A stretch of 41,512 nucleotides of DNA from SAR324 cluster bacterium. GTDB lineage: Bacteria > SAR324 > NAC60-12. The notes under the pieces are model-generated. The model was not told the origin of the DNA. It did not search any database and was given only the letters and a program-made list of their open reading frames with translations. The translations under genes were made by a program, and so were the position numbers. The first letter of the stretch is position 1. Each line of letters begins with the position of its first letter. The stretch is from assembly GCA_029245725.1 (NCBI GenBank), contig JAQWOT010000133.1, positions 1-41,512 on the forward strand, in the 5' to 3' direction. Shown here one piece after another: positions 18,266-27,351 of this stretch.

Positions 18266-19042
18266 TTGATGAATATCAATGATGTCAATCAAACTATTAA
18301 TGTTGCGCAGACATCCCAACGTCAACTGGCCACTAATAATTCAAAAGATGGCAAAGAACTTGGTAAGCAGGACTTTCTGAATTTGCTAATGACACAAATG
18401 TCCCATCAAGATCCGATGGATCCAATGAACACGGACAGCATGATGCAGCAGATGGCTTCACTGGGTACGGTGGAACAACTCCAAAATCTAAATGCTAAGA
18501 CCGATTCGCTGCTGAATTATCAAGAACAATTGATGCGTTCAGGTTCTGCTGGTTTCTTAGGTAAGGATGTAGAGGTTCAAGCAAAAGAAATTCAACTGAT
18601 GAACGGAGCATCCGCCCCAGTTTCTTATGAACTGGTTGGTGATGCAGATGAAGTTGTTATTCAAATTATGAATGACATTGGTGATGTCGTTCGTCAAATC
18701 CCCCAAGAAGCAAGAAGTCAAGGTCATCACAATGTGCTCTGGGATGGCATGGATAACGAAGGTGACCCTCTAACTGATGGCACATACTCAGTTAACGTGG
18801 TTGCCAGAACACAAGAAGGAGCATTTGTAGATACTCTGCTCTCAAAGTCAGGACAGGTTCAGGATATTCGTTTTGAAGGTGGAGGTGCACAAATCAAAGT
18901 GAACAATGAGTGGATCTCAACAGGAGATATCAAAGGATTGGGTGATAAGACAGATCGAAGATTCGCACAAGCCCAGCCGATGCCCCTGCATACAGAACTG
19001 CAACTTCGTCAAGCTTATGGCCGCTTAAGAGACCAAGAATAA
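18266..19042 (+). CDS. flgD: Flagellar hook-capping protein FlgD
   Basis: FlgD caps the growing hook and is needed for its polymerisation. The 258 residues carry the N-terminal FlgD signature GKQDFLNLLMTQMSHQDPMDPMN, with Gln/Met-rich EQLQNLNAKTD after it. A Tudor-like and FlgD-Ig region (about 95-220) follows with VVRQIPQEARSQGHHNVLWDG. The C-terminal tail of about 40 residues is less conserved. An AGGAG ribosome site lies a few bases before the ATG. The gene sits between fliK and flgE, the standard order. Confidence 0.94.
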   Translation: MMNINDVNQTINVAQTSQRQLATNNSKDGKELGKQDFLNLLMTQMSHQDPMDPMNTDSMMQQMASLGTVEQLQNLNAKTDSLLNYQEQLMRSGSAGFLGKDVEVQAKEIQLMNGASAPVSYELVGDADEVVIQIMNDIGDVVRQIPQEARSQGHHNVLWDGMDNEGDPLTDGTYSVNVVARTQEGAFVDTLLSKSGQVQDIRFEGGGAQIKVNNEWISTGDIKGLGDKTDRRFAQAQPMPLHTELQLRQAYGRLRDQE

Positions 19043-19077
19043 ATTCTTTCCCCATAGCAACTAATTAGGAGCAATTC

Positions 19078-20562
19078 ATGGCACTACTTGGATCATTGCA
19101 AACAGGCGCCAGTGGCGTTCGAACTCACGGAAAAGCGATGGCTGTCGTTGGTAACAACATCGCAAATGTCAACACCTTTGGCTTTAAAAGAAATGAAGTT
19201 GCATTCGAAGATGTAATGGGGAATGAGTATCCTCAGGGAGCATCTTTTACTCAGGTCACTAATGGGGTAAAAATCGGTGCAGTGAAGCAAGACTTCACTC
19301 AAGGCACCTTTGAAAATACAAGTTCACATACGGACATGGCAATTGGTGGAAATGGGTTTTTCACTCTAATCAATCCTAGATCAGGCCAGGAAATTTATAG
19401 TCGAAATGGTCAATTTACTTTTGACAAAGAGGGTTTTCTTTCCACTGAACGCGGAATGCGTGTACAAGCAATTGAAGTTGATCGAAACACCAAAGAAAGC
19501 AAGGGTCTGCCTGGATCATTGAAAGTTTTAGGATTAGTGGACCCGCCTCAGGTAACAGGTAACGGAGCTGATGGCACTGGAATTCGAGTATCCGCAAATT
19601 TGGATTCAAATGCAGTAATCAAAGATGTCCCTTTTGATCCGACCAATGTCCGTGACTCGATGTACAACTTCTCGACATCAGTAACGGTCTACGATCGATA
19701 CGGAGACCCACATACAGCCACGGCAGCCTTCAGAAAACGCCCTGACTTGCCAGAGCAAATCGATCCAGCAACTGGTCAGCCAATTCCTGGAACAGGTGTG
19801 ATTAATCAGTGGGAGTACTATCTAATGTTTGATGGTGGTTCGATCGGGCAGATGCCAGGGAATCAAATTGCAGTTGGTGGAGGCTTTCTGCAGTTTACTG
19901 AAGATGGAAAGTTGATCGCTGCAACTAGTGGCAGCTTTGAAGCTCAACCTGGAGGAGTCGATGCTCAAGGGAATCCTCTTCCATCAGGCCCCCCTAGATT
20001 AGTTCCCCAGCCTGTTGACCCGGAGACTGGAGTTCCTCAATTCGCAGTACCGTTCAATGGTGAAACTCCTGTTGTGATTGGTGTTCACTTAGGTGATGGT
20101 TACAACCCTGATGATCCCACAGATCCTAGAACTGGGCTCGATGGCTTAACTCAATTTGCAGGTCAATACTCAGTTAGCAAAGCCAACGCAGATGGTAATC
20201 CTTCTGGACAACTTGAAAATATCTTTGTGGAACCAGATGGCACAGTTAATGGAGTATTTGATACAGGTTACAGCAGGCCGGTAGGCAGACTGATCCTGAC
20301 AAAGTTTGACAATCCCGGCAAGCTGATGCAGATTGGTGATAATATGCTTCAGGAATCTCTTGGAGCAGGTAAGAAAGTTGCGGGTGAACCGGGCACACCA
20401 GGATTCGGAGAGGTGCGTAGCAAGAGTCTTGAGCAATCCAACGTGGATCTGTCTCTAGAATTTGTGAAAATGATCGAATCGCAAAGAGCTTTCCAAGCGA
20501 ATGCGAAGACCGTCACCGCAACTGATGAAATGATCACGGACCTGGTGAATATGAAGAGATAA
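19078..20562 (+). CDS. flgE: Flagellar hook protein FlgE
   Basis: The structural subunit of the flagellar hook, 494 residues. The N-terminus has the rod/hook family signature (VVGNNIANVNTFGFKRNEVAFEDV), and the FlgE-type second block follows (GNGFFTLINPRSGQEIYSRNGQFTFDKEGFL). The C-terminus ends in the heptad-rich SLEFVKMIESQRAFQANAKTVTATDEMI segment that forms the inner core. The middle domain is long and Pro/Gly-rich (about 215-380), as is common in hook proteins of larger size. The ribosome site TTAGGAG is strong. It is the last recognisable flagellar gene; motA/B or fliL do not follow here. Confidence 0.95.
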   Translation: MALLGSLQTGASGVRTHGKAMAVVGNNIANVNTFGFKRNEVAFEDVMGNEYPQGASFTQVTNGVKIGAVKQDFTQGTFENTSSHTDMAIGGNGFFTLINPRSGQEIYSRNGQFTFDKEGFLSTERGMRVQAIEVDRNTKESKGLPGSLKVLGLVDPPQVTGNGADGTGIRVSANLDSNAVIKDVPFDPTNVRDSMYNFSTSVTVYDRYGDPHTATAAFRKRPDLPEQIDPATGQPIPGTGVINQWEYYLMFDGGSIGQMPGNQIAVGGGFLQFTEDGKLIAATSGSFEAQPGGVDAQGNPLPSGPPRLVPQPVDPETGVPQFAVPFNGETPVVIGVHLGDGYNPDDPTDPRTGLDGLTQFAGQYSVSKANADGNPSGQLENIFVEPDGTVNGVFDTGYSRPVGRLILTKFDNPGKLMQIGDNMLQESLGAGKKVAGEPGTPGFGEVRSKSLEQSNVDLSLEFVKMIESQRAFQANAKTVTATDEMITDLVNMKR

Positions 20563-20605
20563 TTCTTGAAGCCTCTGTAGGGGCCATCAACACATTTTTG
20601 CAGCC

Positions 20606-20944
20606 ATGTTGAAACTTTCCATGGAATTTAATCTCCTGAGAAAGCCATTATTAGTGGCTACTATTCTAATTGGGCTGCAAACCGGAGTCATGGGACAGAC
20701 AACGGAAGCCCAAAATCAGGTAGATCAATTTTCCGCTGTAAGCATGGAAGCACAACGGTTAATTTTCGAAATGTCACAGATTGAAGGTGACAGGGCAAAA
20801 GGCATTGCCCTTAAAAGACCAATTAGGAAAAATGTAGGGCGATTCGGTAATACGATTGAATATAAATCCCCCCGAAGAAGACCAAGTTCGTCACGCAAAT
20901 TGATAATTGGACGTTCCCAGTCTTATATGTCCGCAATCCCCTAA
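20606..20944 (+). CDS. Small basic exported protein, unknown
   Basis: A 112-residue ORF that I do not recognise. The N-terminus reads as a signal peptide (hydrophobic core LLVATILIGLQTGVMG, about residues 17-32), and the C-terminal half is very basic (RRRPSSSRKLIIGRS). The ATG at 20624 (second Met) is an alternative start giving a shorter, more typical signal peptide. Neither start has a clear ribosome site. It follows flgE by 43 bases in the same direction and overlaps the end of pyrF by 3-4 bases tail-to-tail. It could be a flagellar-regulon secreted protein or an unrelated gene. Coding status is moderately likely. Confidence 0.5.
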   Translation: MLKLSMEFNLLRKPLLVATILIGLQTGVMGQTTEAQNQVDQFSAVSMEAQRLIFEMSQIEGDRAKGIALKRPIRKNVGRFGNTIEYKSPRRRPSSSRKLIIGRSQSYMSAIP

Positions 20945-21624
20945 TTCATGAGGCTAATTTCGTTCAAAATGAGATTAGCCGCATTCAAATAGTCAGTCCG
21001 TCCCACAATCGGCCTTCCTACTACCAAAAGATTAGCTCCCTCTGAGACTGCCCTTGCAGGGGTCACAGTACGCTGCTGATCTCCTCTATCATCTTTGAAC
21101 CCCCGAATACCCGGGCAAACTCTTAATAGAGTTCTATCCGGATCAGTTTGATCAAGCAGATGTAAGTCCTGTGGAGAACAGACAACACCAGTTATTCCAG
21201 TTTTGCTGGCTTCTCTAAAAAGCTTGAGGAGGGTTTCAGTAGGAGATCCTCCATAAATCCTTTTACATTCATCAGGAATTGAAGAAGTTAAGAGAGAAAC
21301 CCCTAGAATTCCTACCCCTTTGTCAGCAATCCTTTCTAGTGTTGATCGGCCCATTGAGAGATGCACAGTTGCTAAGTCAACATTTAAACTCGAAAGCCAA
21401 ACGACAGCATTTTCAACCGTGTTCGGAATATCATATAGTTTTAGGTCGACAAAGACTTTCCCAAGTTTTTTCAGTTCAGCAACCCATTCAGTTCCCACAA
21501 AAGTCAGAGAGTGACCAATTTTAAAACCCCACAACCCATTTGATTGTAAATGGGACAAGTCACTTGCCAACTGTAAAGCCTTATCCGGGGCCATGCCATC
21601 CAGTGCTACAATCAATTCACTCAT
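20941..21624 (-). CDS. pyrF: Orotidine 5'-phosphate decarboxylase
   Basis: PyrF makes UMP from OMP, the last step of pyrimidine synthesis. The 227 residues form the expected TIM barrel: LIVALDGM at strand 1, the catalytic FVDLKLYDIPNTV (Lys and Asp of the D-x-K-x-x-D array), ATVHLSMG and VVCSPQDL. The C-terminal phosphate-binding region is VCPGIRG, then TPARAVSEGANLLVVGRPI. The start overlaps the pyrE stop in an ATGA (21621-21624), implying translational coupling with the gene for the preceding step. Confidence 0.95.
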   Translation of the reverse strand: MSELIVALDGMAPDKALQLASDLSHLQSNGLWGFKIGHSLTFVGTEWVAELKKLGKVFVDLKLYDIPNTVENAVVWLSSLNVDLATVHLSMGRSTLERIADKGVGILGVSLLTSSIPDECKRIYGGSPTETLLKLFREASKTGITGVVCSPQDLHLLDQTDPDRTLLRVCPGIRGFKDDRGDQQRTVTPARAVSEGANLLVVGRPIVGRTDYLNAANLILNEISLMN

Positions 21625-22214
21625 AAGCGGGCTCCTGTGATTGATGAATGAAAATCTCTAGCCTCATGCAATGTGGTCAGTGAATAGACGGGTACATTTT
21701 TTACAGCTAGACCACTAGGAGAACGTCGATCAACTCCCACGATAATAGCTTCAAATTTAACATCAAAAGCCTTCAGGACTTTTTCCATTCCATTGATTTT
21801 TGTAGATGCACTCGTAATCACATCATCTACAAAGACAATAACATCTTGACTTGTAGGAACCGTACCGACAAAGCTTCCTCCGTCTCCATGCTTCTTCACC
21901 TCTTTACGATCGAATAGATAACCAACGTCTTTACCTCGAAGTTCAGCCAATTCTACGGACACAACACAAGCCAGAGGTATCCCCTTGTAAGCGCTGCCAT
22001 AGATCAAATTACATTCTGGGATTTCTAGCTGAATGGCTTTCGCCAAAAATCTTGAAAGCTTTCTGAGCTTTTTTCCTGAGTTGAATGATGAGGAGTCAAA
22101 AAAAACATCTGAATTGCTTCCATCTTTCAGAGTAAAATCGCCAAATTTGAAGGCCTGACACTCAACTGCAAACTTTAAGAACTCTTGCCCTAAATTCGTC
22201 TGCAACGTATTCAT
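21621..22214 (-). CDS. pyrE: Orotate phosphoribosyltransferase
   Basis: PyrE joins orotate to PRPP to give OMP. The 197-residue protein carries the PRPP-binding motif VIVFVDDVITSASTKI (about 126-140), a flexible-loop region (DRKEVKKHGDGG, about 102-112) with catalytic Lys candidates, and IYGSAYKGIPLA (about 71-82), which matches the family's GPAYKGIPLA-type segment. It heads a two-gene unit with pyrF. The upstream gap to metY (172 bases, divergent) must hold promoters for both directions. No PyrR-type or attenuator structure was recognised there. Confidence 0.94.
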   Translation of the reverse strand: MNTLQTNLGQEFLKFAVECQAFKFGDFTLKDGSNSDVFFDSSSFNSGKKLRKLSRFLAKAIQLEIPECNLIYGSAYKGIPLACVVSVELAELRGKDVGYLFDRKEVKKHGDGGSFVGTVPTSQDVIVFVDDVITSASTKINGMEKVLKAFDVKFEAIIVGVDRRSPSGLAVKNVPVYSLTTLHEARDFHSSITGARL

Positions 22215-22359
22215 AAAACTCGGTTATCCTAAGAAATGATTTGGAGAGTGAATTGTATTTAGTTGGGTAATTTTTCAATCATGCACTAAGATTGCGTTTT
22301 TCCAGTGCTTTCAGTAACTTGATTTCTTTTATCTGGGGCAGAATCGGAACTGTGCCTTG

Positions 22360-23721
<1,362 letters not shown>

Positions 23722-23727
23722 ACTGTA

Positions 23728-23772
23728 GATAAATGGAGGCGAGGTTCATTGGGATCTCGCTCTCCATCTATC
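23728..23772 (+). other. Long hairpin between metY and metA
   Basis: The metY-metA gap contains inverted arms that fold into a stem. ATGGAG-GCGAG (23733-23743) pairs with CTCGC-T-CTCCAT (23756-23767) around a 12-base loop, with one bulged T. GATA and TATC extend the stem outside an A/C mismatch. No T-run follows, so it is not a classic terminator. It may stabilise metY mRNA or reduce read-through into metA. Confidence 0.45.
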
Positions 23773-23804
23773 CTCTTCAAATATTCCGATAGTAACTTTC
23801 ATAA

Positions 23805-24698
23805 ATGACCCTAGTCATCGATCGGTCAAACCATATTTTTCCGCTTATTTGTCAGGAACGTATTTCTTGGATTACATCAGAGGATGCTGAGCGCCAGGAT
23901 ATTCGTCCCTTGCGGATTGGTATTTTGAATATCATGCCCTTTGGAAAGGACTATGAGTTCAATCTCCTCCATCCACTGGGTTTGTCTATTCTTCAAGTTG
24001 AGCCAGTTTGGATTCGTTTGGAATCACACGAGTACTTGTCTGGTGATCAACAACATATGTCTGACCTCTATCAGACCTATGAAAAGGCAACTCAGTTATC
24101 TGGGCTGGATGGTATGGTTGTTACGGGCGCCCCAGTTGAAAAAATTCATTTCCATGAAGTGCGCTACTTGAGTGAGATTTCAAAGATCATTCAAGACTCA
24201 CAATTAAATTGTCCAAGTACTTTGGGGATTTGCTGGGGAGCTTTTGCTCTGGCTTTTCTGCTTGAAGTGGACAAGTTGACCTACGACAACAAACTATTTG
24301 GTCTCTTTAAACTGCAGAATCTTGATTTTGGACACCCTATTACAGGAGAACTGGATGATGAATTCTGGTGTCCACAAAGTCGCTATGCGGGTATTGATGA
24401 CAGCCTGATGGAAGGAGCACAAAGGGATGGAAAATTGAATCTGCTAGCCTATGGAGAAAGGGCTGGGTATTCGATTTTTGAAACTCCTGATCATCGATTC
24501 GTGATGCACAGCGGTCATCCAGAGTACAATTCAAGGCGAATTGTGTATGAGGCTGAACGCGATAAACTAGCAGGAGATGTTTTGCCTCCAGAGAACTTTG
24601 ATCTCAGTAATCCACTAAACTGCTGGCGAGGGCACCGCAATACCTTTTTTACCCAGTGGTTGAAGTTCTGTTATCAGCAGATCAGTATGCCTAGGTGA
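23805..24698 (+). CDS. metA: Homoserine O-acyltransferase, probably acetyl-specific
   Basis: MetA activates homoserine at its hydroxyl for methionine synthesis. The 297 residues show the family plan: RPLRIGILNIMP at the start, the nucleophile C143 in LGICWGAFALA, and H238 with E240 in SGHPEYNSRR. Position 112 (VTGAPVEKIHF) is Glu. In characterised MetA enzymes Glu here goes with acetyl-CoA use and Gly (E. coli) with succinyl-CoA. Acetyl specificity also agrees with the metY gene upstream. No clear ribosome site precedes the ATG. It converges on the Smr gene, with a 32-base gap. Confidence 0.92.
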   Translation: MTLVIDRSNHIFPLICQERISWITSEDAERQDIRPLRIGILNIMPFGKDYEFNLLHPLGLSILQVEPVWIRLESHEYLSGDQQHMSDLYQTYEKATQLSGLDGMVVTGAPVEKIHFHEVRYLSEISKIIQDSQLNCPSTLGICWGAFALAFLLEVDKLTYDNKLFGLFKLQNLDFGHPITGELDDEFWCPQSRYAGIDDSLMEGAQRDGKLNLLAYGERAGYSIFETPDHRFVMHSGHPEYNSRRIVYEAERDKLAGDVLPPENFDLSNPLNCWRGHRNTFFTQWLKFCYQQISMPR

Positions 24699-24730
24699 GT
24701 GTTAAACAGAGATCGACTAGAGGTGATTAG

Positions 24731-25213
24731 TCATCGTCGAAAGATGACCCAGAGCGCTCCATTACCTCCCCAGCGTGGTGGAGCCTCTCGGACCTGTGCA
24801 ATATACTTTTTTCCATTTTTTACCAGCCACTGCTCTACGATCTGCTTGAGCACAGGGCCAGCTTGTGAACGGTTGCCTTTACCAGTAACAATCAATAGTG
24901 AGTCAAGTCCGTGTAAAGTACCGTAATGAACGTAATTCTCCACCAGCATTAAAGCTTCGTGCCGATTTTTACCATGGAGATCAAGAGTTTCGTCAGGAGC
25001 GGTATAGCTTTGAAAAGCTTTGCGAGAGGTCTTTATTTTGGCTGGTTTTGATTTCTGATCAGGCAATAAACTTGGGTCTGAATCTTCCTCTTTGTCAGGA
25101 ATTTTACAAATACTAGTAAAGATTTGATCCATCCAATTTGATTCTGTCGTTGAATCATTGAAAGAAAGGCTGGATTTTCTTTGATTATGAGGTGGGTTGG
25201 TTTTGGACTTCAA
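24731..25213 (-). CDS. Smr-domain protein, putative nuclease
   Basis: The C-terminal half is an Smr domain (DETLDLHGKNRHEALMLVENY with the LDxHG motif, LLIVTGKGNRSQAGPVLKQIVEQWL with TGKG, and REAPPRWGGNGALWVIF). The N-terminal half is polar and probably disordered. This is the stand-alone bacterial form (YdaL/SmrA/SmrB-like); SmrB cuts mRNA at collided ribosomes in E. coli. An ATG at 25267 would add 18 residues. However, a perfect AGGAGG (minus strand, 25219-25224) lies five bases before a TTG at 25213, so I prefer that start (160 residues). It is co-directional with, and just downstream of, the outer-membrane-like gene. Confidence 0.8.
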   Translation of the reverse strand: MKSKTNPPHNQRKSSLSFNDSTTESNWMDQIFTSICKIPDKEEDSDPSLLPDQKSKPAKIKTSRKAFQSYTAPDETLDLHGKNRHEALMLVENYVHYGTLHGLDSLLIVTGKGNRSQAGPVLKQIVEQWLVKNGKKYIAQVREAPPRWGGNGALWVIFRR

Positions 25214-25272
25214 TGACACCTCCTGACCAAAAAGGTAAGGGAGACAGGGACAGTTGCCCCTGATCAATTTTC

Positions 25273-25896
25273 TCAGAAATAATAGCGGGCGGCGAGTGCG
25301 TTGTAAAATCCTTGTTCTGTGCTTCCGAGGCCCTGCTGACGTCGGAGCCCAAGTTCTGCGGACAAGCCAACATTTGGGTAGTTGATAGGGAAAAATTCTG
25401 AACCAGTGAAGAGCCTGAAAAGAGTCCCTCGTTCATCTTCTTCGCTTTCGAAGCCAGCCCCAGCACCGAGGAAGAGATTATGTCCACCTTCATTCAGAAC
25501 TACTCGAGCGAATCGGCCTTCTAATGAGAAATGAGTGATATCCATTTCTTCATGATAGCCAATCAACAATTCGAGGGAATCAATAGGGCTTAGCCAGTTT
25601 TTCAAACTTATACGCTCTTCTGGGACCGCAGATGGACGGTAATGGAGGCCAATTCCGAGCTTTCGAGCAAGATTTCTTTCGGCAGCTTCAAATTCAATCA
25701 GGCGAATGTCCACTCTTTCAACCTTGAGTACACCGAATCCTCGATCTGACTCAAGGTAAAGCATCTGCTCGTCCATACCCTGAATGCGGCCACTCAGCGA
25801 TTCCCCACTGTTGAGGTGAACCACGGCTCCGTATGCTGTGGCTGTCAAGGTCCATCCGATGAGCAAGACCAGCAGCAATCGTAGTTTTGAGAACAT
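25273..25896 (-). CDS. Putative outer-membrane beta-barrel protein
   Basis: The best start is the ATG at 25896, with AGAGGT just upstream. It gives a clean signal peptide (MFSKLRLLLVLLIGWTLTATAYG) and 207 residues. An upstream ATG at 26085 would add 63 residues of non-signal sequence and overlap the neighbouring divergent gene. The mature protein begins with a small VVHLNSGESLSGRIQGM module, similar to SH3-like repeats of exported proteins. It continues with alternating polar and hydrophobic strands and ends in ALAARYYF, whose terminal Phe fits the Bam recognition signal. It shares the direction of the Smr gene. Function unknown. Confidence 0.7.
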   Translation of the reverse strand: MFSKLRLLLVLLIGWTLTATAYGAVVHLNSGESLSGRIQGMDEQMLYLESDRGFGVLKVERVDIRLIEFEAAERNLARKLGIGLHYRPSAVPEERISLKNWLSPIDSLELLIGYHEEMDITHFSLEGRFARVVLNEGGHNLFLGAGAGFESEEDERGTLFRLFTGSEFFPINYPNVGLSAELGLRRQQGLGSTEQGFYNALAARYYF

Positions 25897-25946
25897 TCTA
25901 CCTCTCTGAATGATCGTAACAAACCGATGAATCCAACACCGGCGCA

Positions 25947-26417
25947 GTGACAGATTTCCCGACTCATGCAATAGATGCACCGCCTTTTTTCCGTGCCTTG
26001 GCACTCTGCGCCATTGGGGCAATTTGGGGAAGTTTCCTACAAGCTGTGTTAGATCGTAGACGAATTCGTCAAAAACAAATCCCACTCGATGGTGGTGATC
26101 AATTTGCTCAAAGATTGAAAAAATTGAATAGCTTGTCTCCGTCTAGATCTTTCTGTTTTGATTGTGGGTCGCAATTAGCTTGGTACGACAATATTCCGAT
26201 TTGGTCTTATTGCTGGTTACAAGGTCGATGTCGTCTCTGTAGAGTACCATTCAGCAATAAATCATTTCGCATGGAACTTGGGTTGGGTTTGGGGCTTGGT
26301 CTTTTAGGCTGGAGCATCAAAATAAGCTGTTTGCTTGGAGCTCTCACATTTTTATGGGTGATTGTCTGGACGGTCTTTTTAAATGCACCATCTAGGTGTG
26401 TGGTGAAATCGAAGTAA
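25947..26417 (+). CDS. Prepilin-peptidase N-terminal domain without catalytic half
   Basis: 156 residues matching only the N-terminal part of type IV prepilin peptidases (PulO/PilD, A24_N). Membrane segment 1 is ALCAIGAIWGSFLQAVLDR. A cytoplasmic loop follows with two CxxC pairs, C70/C73 in SFCFDCGSQLAWYDNIPIWSY and C95/C98 in GRCRLCRVPFS, likely binding zinc, then RMEL and two more hydrophobic segments. In full enzymes this part carries the N-methylation determinants, and the aspartyl protease domain follows. Here the ORF stops before either catalytic Asp motif and hisA begins 33 bases later. It starts with GTG. It may be a split enzyme part or a decaying fragment. Confidence 0.72.
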   Translation: MTDFPTHAIDAPPFFRALALCAIGAIWGSFLQAVLDRRRIRQKQIPLDGGDQFAQRLKKLNSLSPSRSFCFDCGSQLAWYDNIPIWSYCWLQGRCRLCRVPFSNKSFRMELGLGLGLGLLGWSIKISCLLGALTFLWVIVWTVFLNAPSRCVVKSK

Positions 26418-26450
26418 AGTTTTGCAAAAGAATTAATTGGAGATGGTTTA

Positions 26451-27185
26451 GTGAAGATCATTCCTGCGATTGACTTAAAAAATGGCTGTTGTGTTCGTTT
26501 ACTTCAGGGGAAAGAGGATCAGGAAACAGTGTATGAGGAAGACCCAGTTGAAACAGCTCTAAGTTTTGAAGAGCAGGGTGCTGAACAAATTCATCTAGTA
26601 GACTTGGATGGTGCTTTTCGAGGTGAATCCAAAAACTTGGAGCAAGTGGAACGTATTGCTCAAGCAGTCAAAGTCCCTTTAGAACTTGGTGGTGGTATTC
26701 GAAGTTTAGATGACATATCAAGAGTTTTCGACTTGGGAGTGAGTTTCGTTATTATCGGAACGATTGCTGTAAAAAATCCGAAGATTTTAGAGGAAGCAAT
26801 TCAAAAGTTTGAGAATCAACTAATCTTGGGTCTTGATGCTAAAGATGGGAAGGTGGCTGTCTCAGGTTGGGTAGAAGTCACAGAATTTAGTGATGAGGAA
26901 TTTGCAAACCAGTGGAAGCAACTCGGTATCAACAGAGTGATTTATACCGATATTGCCTGCGATGGTATGTTGACAGGTCCAAATTTGAGTTCACTCCGGA
27001 GGATGGCGATAGCGACTGGGTTAAAAGTAACAGCATCCGGGGGAGTTTCTTCACTTGATGATTTAAAACAACTGGCGGAGTTAGAGCGAGACGGAGTGGA
27101 TGAAGTAATCGTGGGCAAAGCGATCTATGAAAGACAGTTGGATTTGAGAGAAGCGTGTTTGTGGCTCAATAAATATGCGGCTTGA
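26451..27185 (+). CDS. hisA: ProFAR isomerase, histidine biosynthesis
   Basis: HisA isomerises ProFAR to PRFAR in histidine biosynthesis. The 244 residues form a TIM barrel: KIIPAIDLKNGCCVRLLQG with the first catalytic Asp, LELGGGIRSLDDI and FVIIGTIAVKNP in the first half, and GLDAKDGKVAVSGW, VIYTDIACDGMLTGPNLS (second catalytic Asp) and TASGGVSSLDDL with a second phosphate site. The GTG start is supported by a GGAG site eight bases before it. It stands alone here, without hisF, hisH or other his genes. Confidence 0.95.
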   Translation: MKIIPAIDLKNGCCVRLLQGKEDQETVYEEDPVETALSFEEQGAEQIHLVDLDGAFRGESKNLEQVERIAQAVKVPLELGGGIRSLDDISRVFDLGVSFVIIGTIAVKNPKILEEAIQKFENQLILGLDAKDGKVAVSGWVEVTEFSDEEFANQWKQLGINRVIYTDIACDGMLTGPNLSSLRRMAIATGLKVTASGGVSSLDDLKQLAELERDGVDEVIVGKAIYERQLDLREACLWLNKYAA

Positions 27186-27198
27186 AATGTTTCAGTAT

Positions 27199-27231
27199 GA
27201 AAAGAGAAATTGATATTTTTCTTTTTTTTTT
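27199..27231 (+). terminator. Weak A/U-rich terminator after hisA
   Basis: GAAAAGAGAAA (27199-27209) can pair with TTTTTCTTTT (27216-27225 region) through about ten A-T and G-T pairs. A run of further Ts follows immediately. The position, 14 bases after the hisA stop, fits an intrinsic terminator. The stem has almost no G-C pairs, so the efficiency is doubtful. Confidence 0.4.
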
Positions 27232-27294
27232 CACTTCAAATATTTTGATGATTCCAATTTGGTCCTCAGAGGAATAGTCTCTAACAGATCAATT

Positions 27295-27304
27295 TGATAT
27301 ATCA
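27295..27304. promoter_or_regulatory. Palindrome upstream of aldo/keto reductase
   Basis: TGATATATCA is a perfect ten-base inverted repeat, 48 bases before the reductase start. It resembles, but does not equal, the ATCATATATGAT palindrome before the GntR gene at 38479. GntR/FCD regulators bind short A/T-rich palindromes of this kind, so it may be an operator. The evidence is only positional. Confidence 0.25.
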
Positions 27305-27351
27305 TATTTGGTTGTTCAGGATCAGTAAATTTTGTAATCAGGAGTTAGTGG

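Noticed and set aside
25897-26085. N-terminal extension of the outer-membrane-like protein from the ATG at 26085
   Set aside because: The extra 63 residues have no signal character and overlap the divergent prepilin-peptidase-like gene. The internal ATG at 25896 has a ribosome site and a proper signal peptide.
27197-27277. 26-codon ORF with a hydrophobic, signal-like sequence before the aldo/keto reductase
   Set aside because: It overlaps the T-rich terminator of hisA. The hydrophobicity comes from the poly-T tract, and no ribosome site is present. A link to the lost nucleotidase N-terminus cannot be shown.
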